A stretch of 64,000 bases of DNA from contig JBPOFN010000014.1 of assembly GCA_051251725.1 (NCBI GenBank), forward strand, positions 41,211-105,210, in the 5' to 3' direction. The notes beneath the pieces are model-generated. The model saw nothing but the letters and a program-made list of their open reading frames with translations. It did no database searches and had not been told where the DNA came from. This document shows, piece by piece, positions 1 to 8,625 of this stretch. The first letter of the stretch is position 1. Every line of letters begins with the position of its first letter. This DNA is from JALZUE01 sp051251725. Lineage in GTDB: Bacteria; Pseudomonadota; Gammaproteobacteria; Enterobacterales; Alteromonadaceae. The position numbers were made by a program, and so were the translations under genes.

Positions 1-159
1 TATGAAATAACTATACTTTACAGTTACTTGCTTTGTGTTTTTGTTGTTTGTTAACTTCAAGTAAAAGATGTTAAACGAGGTAACAAAATACAAAATATAG
101 ACTATGCTTAAGCTTGTTATTATTAAATATATCAATTTAAGAACAGTAAAAAAACATTT

Positions 160-177
160 ATATTCGATTTCGAATAT
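160..177. promoter_or_regulatory. GlpR-like operator, upstream copy
   Basis: The sequence ATATTCGATTTCGAATAT is an inverted repeat with 7-bp arms and a 4-bp centre. As I remember it, the E. coli GlpR consensus is WATGTTCGWTAWCGAACATW, which has the same arm length, the same 4-bp centre and the same inner TTCG/CGAA; the main difference is G to A in each arm. It lies about 66 bp before the glpK start, a sensible place for repression. No glpR gene is in the window. The assignment is inference from similarity and context. Confidence 0.55.
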
Positions 178-193
178 TTATTTGTTGCTTTTT

Positions 194-207
194 ATTCGTT
201 AACGAAT
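194..207. promoter_or_regulatory. GlpR-like operator, downstream copy
   Basis: ATTCGTTAACGAAT is a perfect 14-bp palindrome with the same TTCG-N4-CGAA core as the copy centred 32 bp upstream. The centre-to-centre distance is about three helical turns, so both sites would lie on one face of the DNA, as expected for co-operative binding of a DeoR-family repressor such as GlpR. It sits 35 bp before the glpK start codon. Confidence 0.55.
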
Positions 208-242
208 TAAATTGATTGCATCAGTAACGGAGCCATTGTTAT

Positions 243-1721
243 ATGTCAGGTTTTATTTTATCCATTGATCAAGGTACTACGAGTTCACGCGCCATTCTTT
301 TTACCAAAAAAGGGCAAGTGCATGCCGTTGCTCAGCAAGAATTTCCTCAATACTTTCCGCAAGACGGTTGGGTAGAACATGATCCAAACGATATTTGGTT
401 TTCAGTTATCGAAACTTGTAAGCAAGCTATGCAAGAAGGTGGCATCGAAGCCGATGCTATTTCTGCTATTGGTATAACGAATCAACGTGAAACAACTATT
501 GTTTGGGATAAAGTAACCGGTATTCCTATTTATAACGCCATTGTTTGGCAAGACCGACGTACTGCCGAATATTGCGATTCAATATCATCAAATGAAAACA
601 AAAAGCTAATTAACGAAAAAACAGGGTTGTTACTCGACTCTTATTTTTCAGCGACCAAAATTCGTTGGATTTTAGAAAATGTTGCTGGTGCAAAAGAAAA
701 AGCGAAGCAAGGTGAACTTGCCTTTGGCACGGTTGATAGTTTTCTTTTATGGCATTTAACGGGTGGTAAAGCACATAAAACGGATGCGACGAACGCATCA
801 AGAACTATGCTATTTAATATTCGCGAGCAATGTTGGGATCAGGACTTATTAACGCTATTTTCAATCCCTGCATCAATGTTGCCTGAAGTTATGGATTGCT
901 CTGCTGATTTTGGTACGACAGAAACTTCATTATTCGGTGCGGCGTTACCTATTTCAGGGATTGCAGGTGATCAGCAAGCAGCACTTATTGGCCAAGCGTG
1001 TTTTCAAAAAGGCATGGCTAAAAGTACCTATGGTACGGGTTGTTTCATGATCCTTAATACCGGAGATGAACTTTTAACTTCAAATAATAAACTTCTTAGC
1101 ACTGTTGCTTATCGCTTAAACGGAAAAACAACGTATGCGATTGAAGGTAGCATTTTTATGGCCGGCGCGACTCTACAGTGGATAAGAGATGGCCTGCAGA
1201 TGATTAAGCATGCCAGCGAAGCGGACCAACTTGCTAATAATACCCCTTATGATCATGGCGTATTTCTTGTTCCTGCTTTCACTGGTTTAGGTGCTCCTTA
1301 TTGGGATGCTGAAGCTCGTGGCGCTATTTTAGGATTGACGCGAGATTCTGGTATCAAAGAAATTACCACCGCAGCGCTGCAGTCCGTTTGTTATCAAAGC
1401 AAAGATTTATTAAACGCAATGGAAAGAGATGGTCTAAAACCATCCCTTTTAAGAGTTGATGGTGGCATGGTGAAAAGCGATTGGACGTTAAATTTTCTTG
1501 CCAGTATTTTAAATTTAAACGTCGAACGTCCTGAAATTACAGAAACTACCGCTTTAGGTGCAGCCTATTTAGCTGGTTTGCATACCGGGGTATTTTCATC
1601 AACAACAGAGTTGGAAAAGATGTGGCATTGTGAAAAATCATTTACGCCAACATTGGATACCGAGTTGACAGATTCTCTATATAGCCAGTGGTTAAATGCA
1701 GTTAGAAAAGTACGAAGCTAA
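243..1721 (+). CDS. glpK: Glycerol kinase GlpK
   Basis: This cytoplasmic FGGY-family kinase phosphorylates glycerol to sn-glycerol 3-phosphate with ATP, committing glycerol to catabolism. The 492-residue length is standard. The N-terminus has the typical SIDQGTTSSRAILF phosphate-binding start, followed by GITNQRETTIVWD, YNAIVWQDRRT, the DATNASRTMLFNI signature and, in the second domain, STYGTGCFM and RVDGGMVKSDW. The ATG at 243 begins directly at the conserved N-terminus, with a purine stretch (CGGAG) about ten bases upstream. The kinase opens a co-directional cluster that ends with an FAD-dependent glycerol-3-phosphate dehydrogenase, so the two classical steps of aerobic glycerol use bracket the locus. 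Two GlpR-like palindromes lie just upstream. Family assignment is firm; which compound supplies the glycerol is unknown. Confidence 0.96.
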   Translation: MSGFILSIDQGTTSSRAILFTKKGQVHAVAQQEFPQYFPQDGWVEHDPNDIWFSVIETCKQAMQEGGIEADAISAIGITNQRETTIVWDKVTGIPIYNAIVWQDRRTAEYCDSISSNENKKLINEKTGLLLDSYFSATKIRWILENVAGAKEKAKQGELAFGTVDSFLLWHLTGGKAHKTDATNASRTMLFNIREQCWDQDLLTLFSIPASMLPEVMDCSADFGTTETSLFGAALPISGIAGDQQAALIGQACFQKGMAKSTYGTGCFMILNTGDELLTSNNKLLSTVAYRLNGKTTYAIEGSIFMAGATLQWIRDGLQMIKHASEADQLANNTPYDHGVFLVPAFTGLGAPYWDAEARGAILGLTRDSGIKEITTAALQSVCYQSKDLLNAMERDGLKPSLLRVDGGMVKSDWTLNFLASILNLNVERPEITETTALGAAYLAGLHTGVFSSTTELEKMWHCEKSFTPTLDTELTDSLYSQWLNAVRKVRS

Positions 1722-1836
1722 AACGAATTAAATTATTTCTTTTTTGTTAACAAGTACTGATGTTTTTTAATTTTTAGGGTATCGAGAATTGTGGCTTATC
1801 TTTAAAGCAAAAAAATCTTCTAGGGGGAGATATAAA

Positions 1837-4602
1837 ATGAAAACAACAATGAAAGGTTTAGGTAAACAGACAGCATTAGCACTCGCCATTGCTGGGACAT
1901 TAACCAATGTTAATGTGCAAGCAGCAGAAGTGGCAGCAGATACAGAAATTATTACTGTAACGGGCATGTTAAGCAGTTTAAAACGTGCAATGGCTGATAA
2001 GCAAACAGCCCCAGTAGTTTCTGATGGTATTGCAGCGGAAGATTTAGGTAAATTCCCTGATTTGAACGTTGCTGAATCATTACAACGTATTACCGGTGTT
2101 TCTATTGATCGCAGTGGTGGTGAAGGTCAAGCCGTAACCGTACGTGGTTTTGGTCCGCAATTTAACACAGTATTAGTTAATGGACGCCAAATTGCTACCG
2201 ATAGTCCTGGCCGTGAGTTCAATTTTGATATTATTGCCGCAGACCAAATTACAGGCGCAGAAATATTTAAAACAACCACCTCTAAGTTACAGGAAGGGGG
2301 TATTGGCGGCACTATTAATGTTTCAACCGCTAGACCGTTTGATTACCAAGGTTTTCAGTTAGTTGGTTCGGCAAAAGCAATGTACGAAACGCTTTCTGAA
2401 GAAACATCTCCGCAAGTGTCAGCATTAATAAGTAATACTTTTAATGATGATAGATTAGGTGTGTTATTTGCGGTCAGTCACTCTGAACGTGAAGTGCAAA
2501 TTAATCGTATTGAAACCGCAGGCTGGCGTTCAGGCCAAACTATTCAAAACCGTAATGAAGTTTTATTCACCAATGCGTATATTCCGCGCAATTGGGATCA
2601 AATTGTAGATAATCAACAGCGTACGCGTACAAATGCTACATTAGTTACGCAATATGCACCAACAGATGAAATCACTATTACTGTTGATGGTTTTGTCTCA
2701 AAATTTGAAGTTGAGTCACAAGCAACTGATTTAGCTTCTTGGTTTGAGCCTGATCGAGTGGGTAGTGCGACAATTGATGAAGCGACTGGAACATTAACGT
2801 CTTTTACACAAGAAATTGGTATTCACGGTAATGGTGTAACAGGCGCTACAGGTAGTGGCGATCCAGCAACTGATTTTGTATCACATACGCGTAACTCTCG
2901 TGATGTATCAAATGATGGTTTTGGTATTAATGTTGATTGGGATTTCAACGAAGCATTCAAAGGTACTTTTGATGTTTCAACGTCAAGTGCTGAAAATAAT
3001 CGTGCTGGCCGAGACCGTTTTAACGTTATTGGTATTATCAATAATTATGAGTTTGATGGCCGAGGTAGCATACCTACGGTTAAGCATGATGGTTTTGTTA
3101 ATGGTGCTTTACCAGATGCAAATCTTTCACGCTTACACTACAACGAAAAAGGCAATAAATTTACAGATGAAGATGAAGTAACTGAATATAAAGCTGATTT
3201 TGTTTATTTAGCCGATGGCGATGTGTTCGAACAATTACAATTTGGTGTTTACCGCCAAGAACGAGAAAAATCTAGTTTCCAAATTTTTGGTAATCAATGT
3301 GAATTTTGTGGCTATGGTACTGCGGCGCCAAATAGCACGGTTGACTTTAAACCGTTTACCGCTAAAAACTATTTTTCTGGTTTAATCGACACCTTCTATT
3401 CATATGATGGTGATGCTTATGTTGATTACTTAAGTGATCAAGGCTTCCCGATTACGCCAACTTTACAAAATAACCGTTATACCATTGCAGAAGACATCTC
3501 TAGTATGTACTTCGACTTCACGTTTAGTCATGAAGTAGGTGATATGCCGTTAACGGTTAACCTTGGTGCGCGTTATTCTACAACGAAAGTAAATGCTCGA
3601 GCAGTACAAAGTGATATTTCTGACGTAGTAGCAACATCTGATTTAACCTTATTTTCAAACCAATTTGGTCCAGCTCAAGATATTGTTGAAACAGGTAGTT
3701 ACGCTAATTTATTACCAAGCTTAAATGTAAAATTAGAAATTGAAGACGGTATGATTTTACGTTTTGCTGCTTATGATTCGATGACACGTCCTACTATGTC
3801 GCAATTATCACCAGCAACAACGTTTAATGAACCGCGCCGCCAAAATTTAACAGCACAAGGTGGTAATCAAAACCTGAAGCCGTTTACTTCAGAAAACTGG
3901 GATATTTCTTACGAATGGTACTACAGCGACGCAAGTTTATTCACTTTTGCTATTTTCAATAAAGAAGTCGCGGATTTCATTGTAACGTTATCGGGTGATG
4001 AAACGTTCACTTTAGCGGATCGTGTTGGTCCTGACTTTAACTGTAGTGGTGATTTATGTACGCCAGCCAGAGCACAAGCGGAAGATGAACTTAACGGGCA
4101 AACTGAAATATACAATGTAACTCGACCACAAAATGGTGAAGCAGCACGAGTTACTGGTTATGAAATAGCATTAACACATATTTTTGATAATGGTTTTGGT
4201 TTTACTGCCAATGCGACGATTGTTGATAGTAATATCAGCATTAGTGCCGATACCTCAACAACATTTGCACTTGAAGGCTTAGGTGATTCACAAAACTTAA
4301 TTGCTTTTTATGAAGCGGATAACTGGCAAGCACGTATTGCTTATAACAATCGCGAAGGCTTCTTGCGTTATATCGACAATGCATCAGCAGGTGGCTCAAC
4401 AGGCGAACCAGTAAATACTGAAACTTTTGGTCAGTGGGATATTAGCGCAAGCTATGATGTTGATGACAATATTTCAGTATTCTTTGAAGGTATTAACATT
4501 ACCGAAGAAGAGCTTGTTCAAACGGGGCGTTTTGCGAACCAAATCTACAATATTGAAGATAACGGTGCTCGTTATGCCGTGGGTGTAAGAGCTAAGTTCT
4601 AA
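1837..4602 (+). CDS. TonB-dependent outer-membrane receptor
   Basis: Predicted outer-membrane TonB-dependent receptor of about 921 residues. After a signal peptide ending near VQA-AEV there is a TonB-box-like stretch (TEIITVTGM), then a plug domain with LGKFPDLNVAESLQRITGV, VTVRGFGPQFNTVLVNGR and the GGTINVSTARPF end of the plug, and a beta-barrel ending in aromatic RYAVGVRAKF as expected for BAM recognition. I chose the ATG at 1837, not an upstream in-frame codon, because AGGGGGAGAT lies directly before it and the signal peptide then starts correctly. The plug type is the one commonly encoded next to halogenase-like and SapC-like genes in marine and xanthomonad bacteria, which is also seen here. 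The substrate cannot be read from sequence; neighbours suggest a glycerol-containing compound (inference). Confidence 0.92.
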   Translation: MKTTMKGLGKQTALALAIAGTLTNVNVQAAEVAADTEIITVTGMLSSLKRAMADKQTAPVVSDGIAAEDLGKFPDLNVAESLQRITGVSIDRSGGEGQAVTVRGFGPQFNTVLVNGRQIATDSPGREFNFDIIAADQITGAEIFKTTTSKLQEGGIGGTINVSTARPFDYQGFQLVGSAKAMYETLSEETSPQVSALISNTFNDDRLGVLFAVSHSEREVQINRIETAGWRSGQTIQNRNEVLFTNAYIPRNWDQIVDNQQRTRTNATLVTQYAPTDEITITVDGFVSKFEVESQATDLASWFEPDRVGSATIDEATGTLTSFTQEIGIHGNGVTGATGSGDPATDFVSHTRNSRDVSNDGFGINVDWDFNEAFKGTFDVSTSSAENNRAGRDRFNVIGIINNYEFDGRGSIPTVKHDGFVNGALPDANLSRLHYNEKGNKFTDEDEVTEYKADFVYLADGDVFEQLQFGVYRQEREKSSFQIFGNQCEFCGYGTAAPNSTVDFKPFTAKNYFSGLIDTFYSYDGDAYVDYLSDQGFPITPTLQNNRYTIAEDISSMYFDFTFSHEVGDMPLTVNLGARYSTTKVNARAVQSDISDVVATSDLTLFSNQFGPAQDIVETGSYANLLPSLNVKLEIEDGMILRFAAYDSMTRPTMSQLSPATTFNEPRRQNLTAQGGNQNLKPFTSENWDISYEWYYSDASLFTFAIFNKEVADFIVTLSGDETFTLADRVGPDFNCSGDLCTPARAQAEDELNGQTEIYNVTRPQNGEAARVTGYEIALTHIFDNGFGFTANATIVDSNISISADTSTTFALEGLGDSQNLIAFYEADNWQARIAYNNREGFLRYIDNASAGGSTGEPVNTETFGQWDISASYDVDDNISVFFEGINITEEELVQTGRFANQIYNIEDNGARYAVGVRAKF

Positions 4603-4616
4603 AAAACTTAATTCAG

Positions 4617-4655
4617 TGGCCTGTATTCTTAAATAGAATCAGGCCATTTTTCTCA
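4617..4655 (+). terminator. Rho-independent terminator after the TonB receptor
   Basis: TGGCCTGTATTCT and AGAATCAGGCCA form a stem with one bulged base and a 5-base loop, followed by TTTTTCTC. It begins 15 bases after the receptor stop codon, so much receptor mRNA probably ends here and the halogenase gene may have its own promoter in the following 120 bp. Confidence 0.8.
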
Positions 4656-4776
4656 AAAAAATACCTTTGTTACGGATGTTTTTTTAAGAAAAGTGAAACA
4701 CTATCAATTTTTCTTGTTGTATCAATAAACTTATGCCTACTCTATTGAAGGTTAGTAATAGAGTAAAGGAAACACT

Positions 4777-6297
4777 ATGCCAAAAGCGATCAAAGATATT
4801 GTTGTGGTTGGCGGCGGAACAGCTGGCTGGTTAACCGCAGCTGTGCTTGCATCACATCATCAGCATGCCGATGCCAGCCAATTAAATATCACACTAGTTG
4901 AGTCATCAGACATACCAACAGTAGGTGTTGGTGAAGGGACGTGGCCAACCATGAAGAATACGCTTCAGCAAATAGGTATTAAAGAATCAGACCTGTTTAA
5001 ATATTGCCATGCAACGTTTAAACAAGGCGGTAAGTTTGTTGAATGGGTGCATGGTAATGGTGATTATTATTATCATCCATTCACGGTTCCTTTAGGGTAT
5101 GGACGAATTGATTTAGCTCCCTATGTTAATAACATTGAAAATTTTGCCTTAGAGTCAAACTTTCAACAAGAAATATGCGAAGCTGGATTAGCCCCAAGAT
5201 CACTTGCTGAATCGGAATATCAAAGTCAATGTAATTACGGTTACCATCTTGATGCCGGTGCTTTTGCTGATTTATTAAAAAAGCATTGTAAAGAAAAACT
5301 CAATGTCTCCCATATTGTCGATACAGTAAAAACTTGTCGTGCCCAATCAACAGACAAAATAGACGCTATTATTTTAGACAAAACCGGTGAAATAACCGCT
5401 GATTTATATGTCGACTGTACTGGATTTTCATCTTTATTATTAGGTCAAACCTTAGGTGTACCGTTCAAAAAAGTTGACGATGTACTTTTTAATAATAGCG
5501 CATTGGCAATGCATGTCCCATATCAAGATGATGAAGACCCGATTGCCTGTCATACCATAGCAACCGCACAAAATGCTGGTTGGATATGGGATATAGGTTT
5601 AACAAATAGACGTGGTGTTGGACACGTTTATGCCAGTGAATTTTTAAGTGACGATGAAGCGGAAGCCAATTTACGCAATTATATTGGTGAATCAGCTAAA
5701 GATCTGACGGCGAGAAAAATTAGTTTTGAGTCTGGCCACAGGGAGCAATTTTGGAAAGGAAATTGTGTTGCCGTTGGTATGGCCGCTGGTTTTGTTGAGC
5801 CATTAGAAGCCACCGCTATTATGTTAATCGAAATATCTGCTCGTTATATAGCTGAGCATTTACCGGCGGACGAAAGTTTAATGCCTTTGGTCGCCAAGCG
5901 TTTTAATCAACAAATGGATTATCGATGGGGTCGGATTATCGATTTTTTAAAATTTCACTACATGTTAACTAAACGACCTGAACCATATTGGCAAGCTCAC
6001 TGTCAGCCCGATTCTATTCCGCAAAGTTTAAAAGATGATTTGGCTATGTGGCAATATCGTGGCCCTACCACCGGTGATTTCACCAGTGCGATGGAGTTAT
6101 TTCCAGCAGCAAGTTATCAATATGTGCTTTATGGAATGGAGTTTAAACCTGATTTTACGCGCCAGCAATATTTGTTTAATCAACAGCAACAAGCGACACA
6201 AATCATTAACCGTAACAGCCAAATAACCCAGCAGATGTTGCAAAATTTGCCTCTACATCGTGACTACATTACAAAGTGGCTTGCTACTACTAATTAA
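4777..6297 (+). CDS. Flavin-dependent tryptophan-halogenase family protein
   Basis: A 506-residue member of the PrnA-like flavin-dependent halogenase family. It has an N-terminal FAD-binding GGGTAGW motif at residues 12-18. A lysine in ATFKQG (K82) aligns with the catalytic lysine of PrnA, and EPLEATAI (E344) matches the EPLEST active-site segment with Ser replaced by Ala. The diagnostic WxWxIP motif is present as WIWDIG (W269, W271), with Gly in place of Pro. No flavin reductase is encoded nearby. Family members next to TonB receptors in carbohydrate loci rarely belong to natural-product pathways, so chlorination of free tryptophan should not be assumed. An AAGGA ribosome site precedes the ATG. 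The SapC-like gene follows after 11 bases, suggesting co-translation and a shared role. Confidence 0.85.
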   Translation: MPKAIKDIVVVGGGTAGWLTAAVLASHHQHADASQLNITLVESSDIPTVGVGEGTWPTMKNTLQQIGIKESDLFKYCHATFKQGGKFVEWVHGNGDYYYHPFTVPLGYGRIDLAPYVNNIENFALESNFQQEICEAGLAPRSLAESEYQSQCNYGYHLDAGAFADLLKKHCKEKLNVSHIVDTVKTCRAQSTDKIDAIILDKTGEITADLYVDCTGFSSLLLGQTLGVPFKKVDDVLFNNSALAMHVPYQDDEDPIACHTIATAQNAGWIWDIGLTNRRGVGHVYASEFLSDDEAEANLRNYIGESAKDLTARKISFESGHREQFWKGNCVAVGMAAGFVEPLEATAIMLIEISARYIAEHLPADESLMPLVAKRFNQQMDYRWGRIIDFLKFHYMLTKRPEPYWQAHCQPDSIPQSLKDDLAMWQYRGPTTGDFTSAMELFPAASYQYVLYGMEFKPDFTRQQYLFNQQQQATQIINRNSQITQQMLQNLPLHRDYITKWLATTN

Positions 6298-6308
6298 GGA
6301 TTTTTCGG

Positions 6309-7058
6309 ATGTTAGAATTACAAGAATTAACGAGTACAGCGCATAAAGAGCTGCGAATTGATGCCAACAGTCAGATGACATTTGCAGCGTCTCAACACTT
6401 ATTAAATATACGTATTAATGAAGTTGGGCAGAGTGTTTGTAGTATGCCGGTTTTTTTATCGAAAGAGCCACAACAAGGTTTATGGCGTTTATCCGCTATC
6501 ACTAGCTTTAGCCCAGGGCAAAGTTTATTGGTGGATAAGGACCAATGGTTAGCTCCGTATCAGCCAACATCAATTCAAACGTATCCTTTTTATTTTATGA
6601 AATCTCCAAAGGAAGAAAAGGCATACACCATAGGGATCGATGAAAAAAATAGCGCTTTTTCATTTGAGCAAGGTCTCCCTTTATTTGAGGGCATAGGGAA
6701 AGCGTCGCCATTTTTAGGGCGTATTAAAAATTTATTAGAAGGCGATATTCAAAACGATATTAATACCTTTCACTTTGGTCAAACATTAGCTGAATTAGGC
6801 TTATGTAAAGCGATTAACTTATTGATTCGTTATGAAGATGAAAGCACGCAGAAGATCACCGGCTTAAGTACTATTAATGAAGATAAGTTACAGACCATGT
6901 CGGCGGAAGATTTAGTATTACTTAACCAAAAAGGTTATTTAAGCGCCATTCATGGCATGCTTATTTCTATACTGCAATTGAATACCTTGATACAAAAAAA
7001 CAATGTCAAAGAAGATTTATTAAAAATTAAAAATATAAAGATAGAAGTGAATAAATAG
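6309..7058 (+). CDS. SapC-like family protein
   Basis: A 249-residue protein resembling the SapC family, named after a Campylobacter S-layer export protein but of unknown function in marine TonB-receptor loci. Recognisable features are the start ELTSTAHKELRID, the segment WLAPYQPTSIQTYPFYF, the acidic LFEG region and the C-terminal GYLSAIHGMLISILQLNTLI helix. There is no signal peptide or membrane segment, so it is probably cytoplasmic. It starts 11 bases after the halogenase gene with an AGGA ribosome site. The halogenase-SapC pair beside a TonB receptor is a recurrent combination known to me from related genomes; its biochemical meaning is unresolved. Confidence 0.75.
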   Translation: MLELQELTSTAHKELRIDANSQMTFAASQHLLNIRINEVGQSVCSMPVFLSKEPQQGLWRLSAITSFSPGQSLLVDKDQWLAPYQPTSIQTYPFYFMKSPKEEKAYTIGIDEKNSAFSFEQGLPLFEGIGKASPFLGRIKNLLEGDIQNDINTFHFGQTLAELGLCKAINLLIRYEDESTQKITGLSTINEDKLQTMSAEDLVLLNQKGYLSAIHGMLISILQLNTLIQKNNVKEDLLKIKNIKIEVNK

Positions 7059-7141
7059 CCATTATTAAAATAATAGTGGGTGAAGTTAACAAAAAACAAC
7101 CAGCTTTATAAAAAATATTCAAGTTGGAGGGGGATTTTAAA

Positions 7142-8602
7142 ATGTCAGAAAATATCATTCAAATAGCAGTATTTTTGCTTGTTACTGCCTTGATTGGTTT
7201 ATTTACTTACCTACATTGCCGCGGCAAAGGGCACAGTAAAGCGAGCCAAACAAAAGAGTACTTTCTCGCGGGTGGGGGCTTGGCTTGGTATTTTGTTGCC
7301 GGATCAATCACATTAACCAATTTAAGTACTGATCAGCTAGTTGGCATGAATGGTCAACAAATGGCGTTGTTAGCTTTGTGGGAGTTTTCTGCTGTTATTG
7401 GCCTGATTATTCTGGCAAAAGTGTTTTTACCTGTTTATTACCGCTTCAACTGTACTACTACCACGGAACTGTTAGAGCTACGTTACGATAATCGTAATAT
7501 CCGTGCTGTTATTAGTGTTATGTTTTTTTTAGGTAGTGCGTTGATATTCTGTCCGGCGGTTATCTATTCGGGCTCTTTATTCATGCAATCAATGTTTGAT
7601 GTCGATATTCCGTTAATTTATATCGCAATTACTTTTGCTGTTGTCGGCGCTTTATATGCCATTCTAGGTGGTTTACGAGCGGTTGCTGTATCAGATACTT
7701 ATTCGGGTGTGTTGTTATTGATAATGGCGGTTGTAGTGGTTGTTCTAGCCTTAAATGCCATTGATTATGATTTCTCAGGGATTCCTCAAGAGCGATTAAC
7801 ATTTATCGGTGACGATGATTCTCCAATCCCTTGGCATACACTTTTAACGGGAATGATATTTATTCAAATGTTCTACTGGGGAACTAATCAAGTCGTTACC
7901 CAGCGTGCAATGGCTGCCCCAAGTTTAAAAGAAGCACAAAAAGGCGTGTTTGCCGCGGCCATTATTCGTATTATTATTGTGCCAGCAATTATTGTTGTTC
8001 CAGGTATTATTGCTTATAAATTATATGGCGATATCGGCGATACCGCTTATGGTCAAATTGTGGGGGATTTATTACCCGCTTGGTTGTCCGGTATTTTTGC
8101 CGCCGCGATGGCTGCTGCTGTGCTAACTACTTTTAATAGCAATTTAAACTCCGCCACTGCGTTATATGTTTGTGATATTCATGAGGCATATATCAACGAC
8201 AAACCAGATGTGCCCAAATTAAGCGGCGGTGTCACAATTTTATTAACCGTATTAACGATTTTATTAGTACCGGTTTATCAACAAGCTGACAGTATTATTA
8301 ACCTGATCCAGCAGCTATATGGTCTGTTAAGTATGCCAATACTATCAGTCTTTATCATTGGCTTAGTCTTTAAAAATGTTCACGCTAATGCTGCCATTAT
8401 CGCGGTTATTTTTGGTGTGTTTCTTTACGGCGCTATGTCATTTGAATTTTCACCTTTTTATGCGCCATTTGGCTTGCATTACATTCACTTAATGTTCGTT
8501 ACTTTAATTTCTTGTGTCGTTGTTGCATTGGTCATGAACCGACTAATCTTCGGACAACGAGCAGAAATTGCTTGGGTAAACAACGACACTATTTCCAATT
8601 AA
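7142..8602 (+). CDS. Sodium:solute symporter (SSS family, SGLT-like)
   Basis: An inner-membrane sodium/solute symporter of 486 residues with about 13-14 hydrophobic helices, beginning with an extracytoplasmic N-terminus and TM1 at roughly residues 5-23. The family hallmark EYFLAGGGLAWYFVAGSITLTN is followed by STDQLVGMNG and by WGTNQVVTQRAMAA, typical of the sugar-transporting SLC5 branch. I placed the start at the ATG at 7142, preceded by GGAGGGGGAT; an in-frame TTG at 7124 would lie inside that ribosome site. The gene lies between the SapC-like and glycerol-3-phosphate dehydrogenase genes and probably brings the locus substrate across the inner membrane. Substrate is unknown; a sugar, a glycoside of glycerol or a polyol are all possible. 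Confidence 0.9.
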   Translation: MSENIIQIAVFLLVTALIGLFTYLHCRGKGHSKASQTKEYFLAGGGLAWYFVAGSITLTNLSTDQLVGMNGQQMALLALWEFSAVIGLIILAKVFLPVYYRFNCTTTTELLELRYDNRNIRAVISVMFFLGSALIFCPAVIYSGSLFMQSMFDVDIPLIYIAITFAVVGALYAILGGLRAVAVSDTYSGVLLLIMAVVVVVLALNAIDYDFSGIPQERLTFIGDDDSPIPWHTLLTGMIFIQMFYWGTNQVVTQRAMAAPSLKEAQKGVFAAAIIRIIIVPAIIVVPGIIAYKLYGDIGDTAYGQIVGDLLPAWLSGIFAAAMAAAVLTTFNSNLNSATALYVCDIHEAYINDKPDVPKLSGGVTILLTVLTILLVPVYQQADSIINLIQQLYGLLSMPILSVFIIGLVFKNVHANAAIIAVIFGVFLYGAMSFEFSPFYAPFGLHYIHLMFVTLISCVVVALVMNRLIFGQRAEIAWVNNDTISN

Positions 8603-8625
8603 CATAACCATTGAATTAATTTAGT

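Noticed and set aside
2855..3181. 108-codon frame inside the TonB receptor gene
   Set aside because: It is in another frame of a clearly coding gene, with the hydrophobic low-complexity look of a shadow frame.
4777..6297. Reading the halogenase-family gene as part of a natural-product cluster
   Set aside because: No biosynthetic partner, flavin reductase or resistance gene is near; the context is TonB receptor and glycerol metabolism.
7124..7141. Upstream TTG start that would extend the symporter by six residues
   Set aside because: It lies inside the strong ribosome site GGAGGGGGAT that serves the ATG at 7142.
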